This document shows positions 1-9,370 of a stretch of 64,000 nt of DNA, piece after piece. The notes under the pieces were generated by a model, which saw only the letters and a list, made by a program, of their open reading frames with translations, was not told the DNA's origin and did not search any database. The position numbers and the translations under genes are program-made. The first letter of the stretch is position 1. Each line of letters begins with the position of its first letter. Source of the DNA: CAXBGS01 sp963975425 (GTDB lineage: Bacteria > Planctomycetota > Planctomycetia > Pirellulales > Pirellulaceae); the NCBI GenBank assembly GCA_963975425.1, contig CAXBGS010000003.1:744001-808000 (forward strand), in the 5' to 3' direction.

Positions 1-115
1 ATCAGGGCCCAACGATTGCTGCGCAAAAGAGCACGAATTTCCTGAATCGATCCCATCGGAACTCATCTGACAACTCTTCCTTGTACTCAACTAACCACAG
101 CTAAGGGGCACACAC
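1..115. other. Upstream region of first gene
   Basis: Non-coding stretch at the window edge. It ends with an AAGGGG-like ribosome-binding site (within 101-110) shortly before the ATG at 116. I see no other element. Confidence 0.4.
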
Positions 116-1231
116 ATGCAATCACTCACACGCGTTTTGATCGTCGACGACAATCCAGTCAATTGCGAAATCTGCGTCGAGATTCTCGAAGCAGACTTCC
201 GCACCCGAGTCGCTAGCTCGGGTGAAGAAGCGATCGCGATTGCCGAATCGTTCGAGCCGGACATCATTCTGCTCGACATCATGATGCCCGGAATGGATGG
301 GCTTGAAGTTTGCCGTCGAATCCGGAACTCGACGCGACCTTGGACCAAAATCATTCTGGTTTCGGCAAAGAGCCAGCTTTCGGATCGATTGGCCGGTTAC
401 GATGCCGGTGCCGATGACTACATCACCAAGCCGTTCGACGAAGAAGAGCTGCTGGCAAAAATTAACGTCGCCGTGCGGATGAAAGGCGTTGAAGAAATCG
501 ACGACGTCAAGCATCGACTGCTCGATGTGATGCAACACGGCACACGCACGCCCTTGACGCACATCGTCGCGAACGCCGACTTATTGGCAAACATGGGCGA
601 AATGCTGACCAGCGATGAGCGGCGTCAACAAGCCGAAACGATTTCGAATTCGGCGACGCAATTGGCCCACTGGGTGACCGCCGCGGAACAACTGATGGCG
701 TTCAAAACGGGACGCGTGCAATTTGAATCCGAGCAACGAAACCTTGCGGCGGTCGTACGAGAACTCGCGGGGCACGAACCGTTTGCCAGTGAAGAGAGCG
801 GCATCAAAATTCGTGTTCATGGCGATGATGAACTGGTTGCCGAAATCGACGTCGAGTTTTTCGAACTGATGGTTTCCAGTCTCGTCCGTGAAGCCACTGC
901 ACAATGCCTCGATGGTCATGAGGTAACAATCTTTATCGGCCAGCGTCCTCAGGGCGTCGCCTGTGTTTCGGTCACGCGGTCGGGGAAGCCAATCAGTGCC
1001 GAATTGATGCCGGAATACTTCGAGCTTTTCTCATCCTTTGATGATGTCATCGATGGCCAAAGTGATGGAATCAGCCTGGCGATCGCACGCGAAATTGCAC
1101 TCTTTCACAACGGTTCGATACGCGCCAAAAATCTTCCCGACGGCCGAGTCATGGTCGAGGCACAATTCCCGCTCAACCAAGCCGCGGCCTGGCTGACCGA
1201 AACCGCCGATCCCCAACAGCAATCTCGATGA
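116..1231 (+). CDS. Response-regulator receiver protein with degenerate histidine-kinase module
   Basis: 371 aa, cytosolic, no membrane segment. Residues ~5-120 form a REC domain: the acidic DD pair near the N-terminus, phospho-acceptor Asp54 in LLDIMMPGMDG and the conserved Lys in YITKPFD. Residues ~130-365 resemble HisKA plus HATPase_c. His141 sits in QHGTRTPL, the position of the usual H-E-x-R-T-P box, but the acidic residue after His is Gly. The expected N-box Asn and the DxGxG motif are absent (RSGKP instead), and the G2 box reads DGISLAIA. What is seen is a REC domain fused to a kinase-like module. The inference is that it binds or relays signals rather than autophosphorylating. An AAGGGG element precedes the ATG. 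Confidence 0.8.
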   Translation: MQSLTRVLIVDDNPVNCEICVEILEADFRTRVASSGEEAIAIAESFEPDIILLDIMMPGMDGLEVCRRIRNSTRPWTKIILVSAKSQLSDRLAGYDAGADDYITKPFDEEELLAKINVAVRMKGVEEIDDVKHRLLDVMQHGTRTPLTHIVANADLLANMGEMLTSDERRQQAETISNSATQLAHWVTAAEQLMAFKTGRVQFESEQRNLAAVVRELAGHEPFASEESGIKIRVHGDDELVAEIDVEFFELMVSSLVREATAQCLDGHEVTIFIGQRPQGVACVSVTRSGKPISAELMPEYFELFSSFDDVIDGQSDGISLAIAREIALFHNGSIRAKNLPDGRVMVEAQFPLNQAAAWLTETADPQQQSR

Positions 1232-1321
1232 CCCGACTGAATCAGTAGTCATCAGAAGCAAGCTCGCCAGAAGCAAGTTCGCCAGTGACCGACAGGACAC
1301 GCCCTTTCGGCAGGCGTTTTA

Positions 1322-3253
1322 CTATCGGCGGGCGTATTGCAGCCAGCGGTCGATGTATGCAGGCAGCGAGAGACCGAATGACTTTGTGAACGCGGCGTCA
1401 AAGCCGCTGCCGCCAGCCATTTGCCGAATCACCTGATCGAAATACTTACGTTGTTTCGCGTCCAACATGGACGCCATGACGGCGGCACCGACATGATCGG
1501 ATTGCTCAGGCGTCAGCTTCCCGTCAAGGAAGCGTTTCGCATTATCGGTCGCCGCGACGGCAGCGCGGATCTGGGCACGTTGCCGGTCGCGATCAAAACT
1601 ATCTTCGCTGCGGATGGATCTCGCGGCGATCGTTGTGCCGGCACCTTGAGCGAACCAACGCGGAACGTCACCGCCGCGCGTGGCAACCGCCAGACTCACC
1701 AGCGGACTGATCAATCGATTCAGAATCGTTTCTTGCTCATCACGATCGGTAGCGACCATCGAAATGTAAGCGTCGATCCCGTCAAATTTCCAATGCGAGG
1801 TCCAGTCACTGGGGACGTCGCGACCTTCGACCATCTTGGCAAACTCGCTGTAGTCGTAACGTCGCGGCATGACGAATATCGTCGCGCGACCGCGAAAGAA
1901 ACTTTCACCCGAACTCGCATCGATCAAAGTGCGAACCGTTTCCATTTGTTCTTCGGCTGCATCGGCAACCAATCGGAGCGTCGTTTCGTCCACCGGGCCG
2001 ACAACCGTAAAGTGGTCCGTCGTGATGATGGCCGGTTGTTTCGAGGTGACGACGAGGCTCAAGTTCTTGCCGGCCAGCTCAGTCCGTTTTTCGCTGATCT
2101 GCTGAGCGGTGGCGTTGGACGCCCAAGCCAATTGCGCCATCACCGCGATCGGCTGAGTCGCCGATGCGCCATCCAACGTCGCTCCCTCGTCGATCCAGGT
2201 CGTGACTAACTTGATTGCATCCTCGGACAGGGCCGGGCGCCCGCCCGCCGGCATCCTTTCGCCGTCGCCCATGCCACGCAGTTTCTGCACCAGCAAGCTG
2301 TCGGCGCTTTTTCCGGGCGTGACAACAGCCCCGCTGTCGCCGCCACGCAGCAGCAATGCGAACGTGTCCATTCGCAGACCGCCCCTGACTTGCATCGCAT
2401 CGATGTGGCAACCCTTGCAGTTTTCAACCAAAATTGGCGCGATGTCTGCGGCAAAGCTGACCGTTTCGCGTCCCGTCGCCATCACAACCGTCGGCTGGTT
2501 GCGCTGCGGTGTGGCGGCGGGCGAGCCACCGCCAAGCGGCGCGCCGGGATCGTCACCGTCAAATTTGGCACCTTGTTCGATCCAAGTTTCCAGTAACTTC
2601 AATTCGTCGGGGGTGACCTTGCCGCCGCCCTTGGGCATCGCGCCGGTCTTGATGGTTTCGATCAACCGACTGCCGATCGTATCACCGGCAAAGATCACGA
2701 CGCCTTCGGGAGGACCTTTCATCAATGCGGCAAACGTCGCCATGCTGAAATCACCTCGGTCCGATGAGACATGACAGCGACCGCAACGGCTGACCAAGAC
2801 GGGCGCGACCTGTTTGGTAAAGCTGATTCCGTCGGCCGGCAAGCCTTCGCTCGGCTCGGTGAATTCCGCTGTCGTCGCTGCGTTCTTACCGGACATGGCC
2901 GGCGCGCGGGCTGACTCTGCTGTGGGTTCCGGACGAGGGGGCTTGCGGAATGGAGGCAGTGAGACGCCCTCTAATTCCAACATCGCGTGCGCCGTCGCGA
3001 TTCGTTTCATCGCCGGTTGCATCGCGTCATATAACTCGACGGACCCGGTCGAGGTCGCGATTTCCAGTTGCTTGATCGCTCGTAAAATACTGCCAGCTGC
3101 TTCGTCGTACTTGCCGCCCTGAAAGCTGGCACCGGCTTTGCGAACGGTCACGTTTACCGTCTCGACCATCCGCTTTTCGCGCGAAGTCAGGTCCGCTGAC
3201 ACGCCACCGGTCACCCACGTGGTGGCAAGCAGAAATAGAAGAAACAATCGCAT
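1322..3253 (-). CDS. Planctomycete cytochrome-domain secreted protein
   Basis: 643 aa with a clear Sec signal peptide (MRLFLLFLLATTWVTGGVSA), so exported. Two haem-binding CxxCH motifs are visible, CGRCH near residue 157 and CKGCH near residue 278, each in a repeated planctomycete cytochrome C-type domain (PVLVSRC... and PILVENC..., each followed by a TF-ALL-G segment). The C-terminal ~250 residues have no haem motif and end in a helical segment resembling planctomycete DUF1570-like regions. Likely a periplasmic or surface dihaem protein; electron partner unknown. A low-complexity Pro/Gly/Ala linker joins the two domains. Monocistronic, minus strand, upstream of nothing co-oriented within 140 bp. 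Confidence 0.8.
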   Translation of the reverse strand: MRLFLLFLLATTWVTGGVSADLTSREKRMVETVNVTVRKAGASFQGGKYDEAAGSILRAIKQLEIATSTGSVELYDAMQPAMKRIATAHAMLELEGVSLPPFRKPPRPEPTAESARAPAMSGKNAATTAEFTEPSEGLPADGISFTKQVAPVLVSRCGRCHVSSDRGDFSMATFAALMKGPPEGVVIFAGDTIGSRLIETIKTGAMPKGGGKVTPDELKLLETWIEQGAKFDGDDPGAPLGGGSPAATPQRNQPTVVMATGRETVSFAADIAPILVENCKGCHIDAMQVRGGLRMDTFALLLRGGDSGAVVTPGKSADSLLVQKLRGMGDGERMPAGGRPALSEDAIKLVTTWIDEGATLDGASATQPIAVMAQLAWASNATAQQISEKRTELAGKNLSLVVTSKQPAIITTDHFTVVGPVDETTLRLVADAAEEQMETVRTLIDASSGESFFRGRATIFVMPRRYDYSEFAKMVEGRDVPSDWTSHWKFDGIDAYISMVATDRDEQETILNRLISPLVSLAVATRGGDVPRWFAQGAGTTIAARSIRSEDSFDRDRQRAQIRAAVAATDNAKRFLDGKLTPEQSDHVGAAVMASMLDAKQRKYFDQVIRQMAGGSGFDAAFTKSFGLSLPAYIDRWLQYARR

Positions 3254-3396
3254 GGACGACTCGGCCGGACGGTAGGATCAGAACTCGATGCTATAACGTT
3301 TCGCCAACAGCTATCGTACTCAGAACCGCCCCGCAACAATTTGGTTTCAGCAGGTCGGATTCGGTTTATTTGCATCCGTCCGCTCGATTGGCTGGA

Positions 3397-4380
3397 TCAA
3401 GTCCGATAACCGTTCGGATGCGACTGGTGCCAATTCCAAGCGGTTTGGACGATCGGTTTGACGGACGTGTATTGCGGTGTCCAGCCAAGCAGCTTTTTTG
3501 CCAACGTCGCATCGGCGACTAATTCGGGTGGATCTCCGGCGCGCCGTTCGCCCATGACCTCGGGAATGGCATGACCGGTCACTTCGCGGCAAGCCTGGAT
3601 GATTTCGCGGACGCTGGTGCCGCGGCCAGTCCCCAAGTTGACGCACAGCCCTTTGCCAGGCTGCAGACGATCGAGCGCCTTGATGTGTGCATCGCCTAGA
3701 TCATCGATGTGAATATAGTCGCGGATGCAAGTTCCATCCGGCGTGGGATAATCGTCACCAAACACGGTGATGTGATCTCTTTGCCCGAGAGCGACTTGCA
3801 ACACGATCGGAATCAAATGCGATTCGGGATCATGGTCTTCACCGATTGATCCGTCGGGCTTGGCGCCCGCCGCATTAAAATAACGTAGCGCCGCATACGC
3901 AAAGTCGTACGCAGCGGCATAGTCGGCTAACGCCTGCTCGATCACCAGTTTGGTAAATCCATAGGGATTGATTGGTTGCTGCGGCGTGGTTTCGGGGATG
4001 GGAACGATCTCGGGCTCGCCGTAGGTGGCCGTCGTGCTGCTGAAGACGATTTTCTTAACGTCTGCCTCACGCATCGCTTCGAGCAGCGAGAGCGCCGCGA
4101 CGACGTTGTTGTGATAGTACAGCGCCGGATCATTGACGGACTCGTTGACCAACGCGAATGCGGCAAAGTGCATCACGGCGTCGATTTTTTTCTCACGGAG
4201 CGTCGACACCAGTTTTTCGCGATCGGTCAAGTCGCCTTCAACCAACAGCCCGTCGGGCACCGCTTCGCGATGTCCCCGTGACAGGTTGTCGTAGACGCAA
4301 ACCGAGTGCCCGGCTTCCCGCAGCAGAACCACCGCATGCGAACCGATGTACCCGGCACCGCCAACGACTAACACATTCAT
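3397..4380 (-). CDS. galE: UDP-glucose 4-epimerase
   Basis: 327 aa from the ATG at 4380; a longer open frame reaches 4452, but the conserved Rossmann start (MNVLVVGGAGYIGSH) fixes this start. Extended short-chain dehydrogenase family: interconverts UDP-glucose and UDP-galactose with tightly bound NAD+. Seen: GxxGxxG nucleotide motif at residues ~7-13, the DxVMHFAA segment, SSTTATYG with the catalytic Ser/Thr, and the YxxxK pair in PYGFTK. Also TCIRDYIHIDDL and the C-terminal LGWTP motif of bacterial GalE. Length matches the family. Cytosolic; supplies sugar nucleotides for polysaccharide synthesis. No pathway neighbours are present. Confidence 0.95.
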   Translation of the reverse strand: MNVLVVGGAGYIGSHAVVLLREAGHSVCVYDNLSRGHREAVPDGLLVEGDLTDREKLVSTLREKKIDAVMHFAAFALVNESVNDPALYYHNNVVAALSLLEAMREADVKKIVFSSTTATYGEPEIVPIPETTPQQPINPYGFTKLVIEQALADYAAAYDFAYAALRYFNAAGAKPDGSIGEDHDPESHLIPIVLQVALGQRDHITVFGDDYPTPDGTCIRDYIHIDDLGDAHIKALDRLQPGKGLCVNLGTGRGTSVREIIQACREVTGHAIPEVMGERRAGDPPELVADATLAKKLLGWTPQYTSVKPIVQTAWNWHQSHPNGYRT

Positions 4381-4536
4381 AACAATCGCTTTCTTTTCTC
4401 GAGGGATCGCGTCGTGCGGCCGCGAAAATCCGGAAAGTCGCGTCCGCACCAAAGTTTGTTTCGTCCATCTGCCGAAGCAAGATAAAGGCAGTTTCCGTTA
4501 ACGGCCAGAAGTGTCGATCACTCACCGCGGACGAAT

Positions 4537-5490
4537 ATGGCAAATCGCCCCACAAAACTCCAGCTGATGCAGCAATCAGGCTCCGCTGCGCGGCGTGTCG
4601 GGCTGAGCGAGAACGTTTGTGACGATTTCCTGAACTACCTTCGTGGCGAATGCCACTTGGCAGCCAATACGATTGCAGCGTATGGCCGCGACATGCGCCG
4701 GTTCGTCGACTGGCTGGGCAAGCGGAACCCGTCTTCGCTGTCGGTGACCGATCTTTCGGGCTTCGTCGGTTCGTTGACCGAGTCTGGTTTGGCCCCGGCA
4801 TCGGTGGCTCGCAACGTGGTGGCGATCCGAACGTTCTTCAAATTCTTGCAATTGGAGGGCATCGTCCAGGAAAACCCGGCCGATCTGATCGCAACGCAAA
4901 AGATGTGGCAGCGCGTCCCCGGTGTGTTGACCCAACGCCAAGTTGAGGCATTCCTGACGGCACCTCGCAAATCCGACGCCTTTTGGCAACGCGACGTGGC
5001 AATGCTGGAAGTGCTGTATGCCACCGGGTGCCGAGCGTCGGAAGTATGCACGCTGCGTGTCCGCGACCTCGCGCTGGACGAACGGCATCTGCGGTGCGAA
5101 GGCAAAGGCGGGAAACAACGCATGGTGCCGATCGGCACCCGCGCGATCAAAGCCATCAACGTTTACTCCGAAGATCTCCGCGGTGAATTAGCGGCGAAAC
5201 GATCGCGTCCACCTGCCGAACTTTTTCTCTCTCGCAGCGGACGGCCGATGGACCGGATTCAACTTTGGCGGCTGGTCAAACAGTATGCAAAGCGAGCGGG
5301 AATCGACTCGCACATCAGCCCGCACAGCCTGCGGCACAGCTTTGCGACGCACTTACTTGCCGGCGGCGCCGATTTGCGATTGGTGCAAGAGATGCTCGGA
5401 CACGCAAGCATCCAGACGACGCAAATCTATACCCACGTCGAACATACGCGACTGAAGAAAGTGCACCAGCAATTTCACCCGCGGGCATGA
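4537..5490 (+). CDS. Tyrosine recombinase, XerC/XerD type
   Basis: 317 aa, the usual length of Xer recombinases. An N-terminal SAM-like core-binding domain (~25-110) is followed by the catalytic domain. The full catalytic set is visible: Arg166 (TGCRASEV), Lys190 region (GKGGK), His263 and Arg266 (HSLRHSF), His289 (GHAS) and nucleophile Tyr298 (QIYTHV). Probably acts in chromosome dimer resolution at dif. Surroundings are housekeeping genes with no att sites, integron cassettes or phage genes, so a mobile-element role is unlikely. Whether it is XerC or XerD cannot be told from one copy. Confidence 0.92.
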   Translation: MANRPTKLQLMQQSGSAARRVGLSENVCDDFLNYLRGECHLAANTIAAYGRDMRRFVDWLGKRNPSSLSVTDLSGFVGSLTESGLAPASVARNVVAIRTFFKFLQLEGIVQENPADLIATQKMWQRVPGVLTQRQVEAFLTAPRKSDAFWQRDVAMLEVLYATGCRASEVCTLRVRDLALDERHLRCEGKGGKQRMVPIGTRAIKAINVYSEDLRGELAAKRSRPPAELFLSRSGRPMDRIQLWRLVKQYAKRAGIDSHISPHSLRHSFATHLLAGGADLRLVQEMLGHASIQTTQIYTHVEHTRLKKVHQQFHPRA

Positions 5491-5791
5491 AGACTGTCGC
5501 GGTCTCAGCGAGCGCAGCGGCAGGTCGCAATTCCGCCCGGTCGTGTCTTCCTGGTCGTGCAAAATGGCAACGCTGACGACTGAACGATAACAGTGTTCAA
5601 TGCCCAGTAGCGCTCAATGCCCAGCAGCGTTCAATGCCCAGTAGCGTTCAATGCCCGAGAGCGTTCAATGCCTGACGTCGTTGAATGCCTGGCGAGCGGC
5701 GGCATAATTTTCACTCACGCGCGGCGAGCGCGCGTTTCGATCGCAGCGCGGCGTTGTGATTTACCGTGCGTCGATGGCGCGACCGGTGAGA
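5491..5791. other. Convergent intergenic region with 17-bp repeats
   Basis: About 300 bp between the xer stop and the stop of the minus-strand FHA gene. It contains the six-unit 17-bp tandem repeat listed separately. No convincing ORF, terminator or RNA gene is seen in the rest. Confidence 0.5.
5592..5693. repeat. Degenerate tandem repeat, 6 x 17 bp
   Basis: Six head-to-tail 17-bp units with core AGCGTTCAATGCCCAGT. Units start at 5592, 5609, 5626, 5643, 5660 and 5677; the last two are the most diverged. It sits between two convergent stop codons. Confidence 0.9.
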
Positions 5792-6457
5792 CTATTCGCC
5801 GGGCCAATCGGGATCAGCGATGCGCCGCGTCATCGCGGCGAGTCGTGACTGAGTATCCAAGAGTCGCTGCCAAGTCGACAGCTTGACGGTCACCTGTCCG
5901 TTGGATTCATCGATCTTTCCTGAATCGATTGCGCGGTGCAAACGGTTTTGCAGATAGTCCAAAATTTCGCAGACCTGCGCCTTTTGACCCGGTGACATAT
6001 CCTCGGGAATCGATGGCACTTCTTGAATCTGCATCAACTCAACCGGCATCGGCGACTTGGGTTCTTCGTTCAGCTCGACCACGATCGAACTACCCGACGA
6101 TGCCATCTCTCGGCTGACGGTGGGGTTTTCACCACCGATGACTTTTAACCGTTCTGCGATCTCTTCGTCGGAACCGACCAACATCAAACTGCGTCCAACC
6201 GCGATCAGGTCACCGGGACGCAAGATTTTCAGCTGGCATTCGATCCCGTTGACCTTCGTCCCATTGGTGCTATCCAGATCCGTTAAGACAAGCCGATCGT
6301 TGTCGCGTTGGACCTTAAAATGGCAACGGCTGACACGTTCGTCATTTAACTGGATCTCGTTGCCTTCCTCGCGACCAACCGTCAGCGGAGGATCAAGTTC
6401 CTCGTAGACTTTGCCACGATCAGCGCCGTGCAGAATCTTGAGGGTCACGCCCGTCAT
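5792..6457 (-). CDS. FHA-domain protein
   Basis: 221 aa, cytosolic. The N-terminal ~100 residues are a forkhead-associated domain: VGREEGNEI, then SRCHF, then LTDLDSTNGTKVNG, the canonical GR / SxxH / NG phosphothreonine-binding signature. The C-terminal ~90 residues (SPGQKAQVCEIL onwards) are predicted helical and match no family I recognise. FHA proteins read Ser/Thr phosphorylation, and planctomycetes carry many Hanks-type kinases. The kinase at 55.6-56.5 kb is not linked to this gene. It is adjacent to but not overlapping the methyltransferase gene upstream on the same strand (172 bp gap). Confidence 0.9.
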   Translation of the reverse strand: MTGVTLKILHGADRGKVYEELDPPLTVGREEGNEIQLNDERVSRCHFKVQRDNDRLVLTDLDSTNGTKVNGIECQLKILRPGDLIAVGRSLMLVGSDEEIAERLKVIGGENPTVSREMASSGSSIVVELNEEPKSPMPVELMQIQEVPSIPEDMSPGQKAQVCEILDYLQNRLHRAIDSGKIDESNGQVTVKLSTWQRLLDTQSRLAAMTRRIADPDWPGE

Positions 6458-6629
6458 TTGGATTCCGGTGGATGAGGAGTGTAAGACGAAGTTGTTTCCG
6501 CTGGCTTCACAGTATATCCAATCATCCGCGTCTGTCGTGATTGAAAGCTCTCGTTTTTTCGCGCCAACCGTGATTCTCGCGCCGCACCCCCCGCGAAACC
6601 GGTCCGTTCACTTCCGGCGAATCGCCCGA

Positions 6630-7913
6630 TCAACGAACCTGAGCAATCACGCATTTCAAGTAATCCGTTTCGGGACAGGCTGCGGCCACCGGGTGGTCCG
6701 GCGCGGGCCCGCGATTCTCTAACAAAATCAAGTCGCGGCGTCGACGGCGCCCCACATCGGACAGCATCTGCGTAAATTCTGCGCGCGAGACGCGGCCGCT
6801 GCAGCTGCACGTCACCAGAATCCCGCCGGCGGGGAGTAGGTCGAGCGCCAGCGAGTTCAGTCGGCGATAAGCGCGGACGGCCGAATCAATTTGGTGACGC
6901 GATCCGGCAAACCGCGGCGGGTCCAAAATCACGGCATCAAATTTCTCAGAGGATTCGCCCAAACGTTTCAGCTCGTCAAAACAGTCGGCTTTGGTGAAGG
7001 AAATATTGGTCAGCCCATTTCGCTCGGCGGCGGCACCGGCGGCCGCAAGTGCAGCTTCGCTGGAATCGACGCCGGTCACCGACGCAGCCCCGAGGCTGGC
7101 CGCCACCAATCCGAATCCGCCGGCATAGCAGCAGACGTCCAGTACGCGGCGATCTTTCATATAAGACGCCGCAGCAAGATGGTTCAGACGTTGGTCCAGG
7201 TAACCACCGGTTTTCTGCCCACTGCTAAGATCCACACTTAATTGCAGACCGTTTTGTTGATAGGCCACCGGTGCGGTGTTCGCTTCCGCAGTGGCGTCGA
7301 TCGATGCCCACCCGTCCTCGGCATCAATACCTTCGTACTTAGCCGTCTTGGCATCGATTCGCACCATGATGCGATTACAGTCGGTGGCACTCCGCAGATG
7401 ACTCAGAATGACATCTCGCCACGGCAACAGTCCCCCCGCGGTGAATTGAATACTTAGGCAATCGGCATAGCGATCAACAATCAGGCCGCTGATCAAATCG
7501 GATTCGCTGAACACCAGACGTTCTGCGCCGTGTGGTTCCACGGGCTGACACAGGCGTCGACGTCCAATCGCGGCGTCAATCCGCTCGCGCCACAGAGCGT
7601 CGTTGATCTCGATGCCCTGATCGAATGCGTACAGGCGAACACGCAGACGGCTGTTGGGATTGATCACGCCACGAGCAATCCAGTTGCCGTCGTGATCGGT
7701 CAAGTCGACAACTTGGCCGACATCCAGGTCGCGCCCATCCTCGTCCAGGGCATGAGCATGCACCCAGGGATGACGAGCCATAAACGGAAATTGTCGCGAC
7801 GGTTTCAGACGCAGGGGGACCGGTTGGGTAGAGATTGTCACGCGGCGTGCGGGGTGAAGTGGTTCGAACAAGTCGGCGGCCGAATTCATCGCTGAATCCG
7901 AGCCGGCAAACAT
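6630..7913 (-). CDS. Class I SAM-dependent rRNA methyltransferase, RlmI/RlmK family
   Basis: 427 aa. The N-terminal PUA-like segment (~45-115: RHPWVHAHAL, VDLTDHDGNWIARGV, NPNSRLRVRL) is typical of 23S rRNA m5C methyltransferases. The family signature GQKTGGYLDQR lies mid-protein. The Rossmann SAM site follows (DVCCYAGGFGL, then TGVDSSEAAL), with catalytic LDPPRFAG and a CSCSG segment near the end. Predicted to methylate a cytosine of 23S rRNA using SAM; the exact position is not inferable. A second ATG at 7889 would remove eight residues and is an equally good start. Confidence 0.9.
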   Translation of the reverse strand: MFAGSDSAMNSAADLFEPLHPARRVTISTQPVPLRLKPSRQFPFMARHPWVHAHALDEDGRDLDVGQVVDLTDHDGNWIARGVINPNSRLRVRLYAFDQGIEINDALWRERIDAAIGRRRLCQPVEPHGAERLVFSESDLISGLIVDRYADCLSIQFTAGGLLPWRDVILSHLRSATDCNRIMVRIDAKTAKYEGIDAEDGWASIDATAEANTAPVAYQQNGLQLSVDLSSGQKTGGYLDQRLNHLAAASYMKDRRVLDVCCYAGGFGLVAASLGAASVTGVDSSEAALAAAGAAAERNGLTNISFTKADCFDELKRLGESSEKFDAVILDPPRFAGSRHQIDSAVRAYRRLNSLALDLLPAGGILVTCSCSGRVSRAEFTQMLSDVGRRRRRDLILLENRGPAPDHPVAAACPETDYLKCVIAQVR

Positions 7914-7999
7914 TTCAGTGATCCGACAGGATGATCGATTCGCGTCCGTAGCAGAATCGGGGGCAATCTTGCCACAGACGTCAGACTTTGCGACGTCCC

Positions 8000-8005
8000 T
8001 ATAAT
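8000..8005 (+). promoter_or_regulatory. Possible -10 element for the ferredoxin gene
   Basis: A perfect TATAAT lies about 138 bp upstream of the ferredoxin ATG. No good -35 is found at 16-18 bp, so the assignment is tentative. Confidence 0.35.
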
Positions 8006-8142
8006 ATTCCGCGGTTGCCCCATGTCGCCAAACCGAACCAAAGTCGCCACAATAGCGTCGAATCGGGTACAGACGATTGAATGCGTTGCCGATAAATGCG
8101 TTAGATCGTCTGGATTGGAAAAGCTTAGAGAAAGGTCAAAAC

Positions 8143-8421
8143 ATGACTCACGTCGTTGCCGAGCCCTGCTCGGGATGCAAATACACAGATTGCGTGGTCG
8201 TTTGTCCCGTGGAATGTTTCTACGAAGGCGAACAGATGCTGTACATTCACCCCGAAGAATGCATCGACTGCGAAGCGTGCGTTCCGGAGTGTCCGGTCGA
8301 GGCGATCTTTCACGAAGATAACCTGCCCGAGGAATGGAAAAGCTATCTCGAGCTGAACGCCACCAAGAGCGAAGAAACCGAAGTCATCACCGAAAAGAAA
8401 GAGCCGTTGGCGGATCAGTGA
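8143..8421 (+). CDS. fdxA: 7Fe-type ferredoxin (FdxA-like)
   Basis: 92 aa from the ATG at 8143, preceded by the purine-rich GAGAAAGG; a longer open frame starts at 8077 but lacks conservation. Seen: the N-terminal cluster motif C-x2-C-x4-C-x3-CP (CSGCKYTDCVVVCP) and a second cluster motif (CIDCEACVPECP), as in FdxA-type ferredoxins carrying [3Fe-4S] and/or [4Fe-4S] clusters. The acidic C-terminal tail (residues ~65-92) is typical. Soluble cytosolic electron carrier; partner unknown. Monocistronic, followed by a strong hairpin terminator. Confidence 0.93.
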   Translation: MTHVVAEPCSGCKYTDCVVVCPVECFYEGEQMLYIHPEECIDCEACVPECPVEAIFHEDNLPEEWKSYLELNATKSEETEVITEKKEPLADQ

Positions 8422-8474
8422 TGCCGCGGTGAAAGGTTACCGAAAAGCGTGTAACCCGAAAACAAAAAATGAAA

Positions 8475-8510
8475 GCCCGCCGCGAGACCGAATCGCGGCG
8501 GGCTTTTTTT
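8475..8510 (+). terminator. Rho-independent terminator, probably bidirectional
   Basis: Perfect 11-bp stem (GCCCGCCGCGA, 8475-8485, with its complement at 8493-8503), 7-nt loop, then seven T. An A-rich stretch on the other side suggests it also serves the convergent HNH gene. Confidence 0.93.
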
Positions 8511-8551
8511 ATTGAGTACGACCCTTGGTTTACCGACGAGACATTCTTGTG

Positions 8552-9157
8552 CTAGCCGGCTGCTGGCAAGAATGTTTTCCAGCACTCGTATCGCGGGTCG
8601 TCCGATGACAAGGTCAACATGGGATTGAAGCGTGGCTTGACCGGTCGCGAGAGCAGTTTCATCCGCGCTTGCTTGGGCGTGCGTCCACCTTTGCGGCTGT
8701 TACATCGCAAACAGCAGCACACAATGTTTTCCCACGTCGTTGGTCCGCCGTGCGAACGCGGCACAACATGGTCCAGACTCAACTTATGAGTCGGTTCGGC
8801 CTTGCCACAGTACTGACACTGGTGATCGTCTCGCGCGAACAAGTTCTTGCGATTAAACTTAACCGACTGAGCCGGCATGCGATCGAAACGCGTCAGGCGA
8901 GCAATCCGCGGAACTTGGATTTCGAATCCGACCGCTCGCAAGTAGTCTTCGCCCGGCTGTTTTTCCAGCGAAGTCATCCGGCTAAGATCACACCAACTTT
9001 CAAAGTCATAGCTAACGAACTGGCCGTTTTCGGTACTGATCACTTCGGCACAATCGCGGAACAATAAGGTCAAGGCACGCCGAACGTTGACCACACGAAT
9101 CGCCATATAAAAACGATTGAGAACTAAGACATTCGTTTCAAGAGCACTCTGAGTCAT
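8552..9157 (-). CDS. HNH endonuclease family protein
   Basis: 201 aa. A C-terminal HNH nuclease domain is clear: zinc knuckle CQYCG, then LSLDHVVPRSHGG with the catalytic His, TWENIVCCC with the Asn, and the second knuckle CLRCNSRKGG. The N-terminal ~100 residues (NVLVLNRFYMAIRVVNVRRAL) match the conserved N-domain of the widespread stand-alone bacterial family, whose biological role is unsettled. It is not beside a restriction system or phage terminase here. ATG start at 9157. Confidence 0.92.
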   Translation of the reverse strand: MTQSALETNVLVLNRFYMAIRVVNVRRALTLLFRDCAEVISTENGQFVSYDFESWCDLSRMTSLEKQPGEDYLRAVGFEIQVPRIARLTRFDRMPAQSVKFNRKNLFARDDHQCQYCGKAEPTHKLSLDHVVPRSHGGPTTWENIVCCCLRCNSRKGGRTPKQARMKLLSRPVKPRFNPMLTLSSDDPRYECWKTFLPAAG

Positions 9158-9370
9158 TGCCGTCGTCTTCCTTCGGTCATCTGCTTTCGTGAGGCGTCAG
9201 GCTTAGTTTAATTACGACATTCCGAATATCGTAGGTCCCTCAGCTCCTCGCACTTCCCGACACACAGATTCGATTTCCTGGTTCGCGACTAGATGTCTGT
9301 CTGTTGACAAGACGACAAATTTAACAGTCTCGACACGTTGCTACCTAACCGGTTTCGCCGTCTTCCTGAA

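Noticed and set aside
4537..5490. Integrase of a mobile element
   Set aside because: No attachment repeats, phage genes or tRNA target nearby; the protein looks like chromosomal Xer.
5592..5693. CRISPR array
   Set aside because: Units are contiguous without spacers and differ from each other; the same applies to the other tandem repeats.
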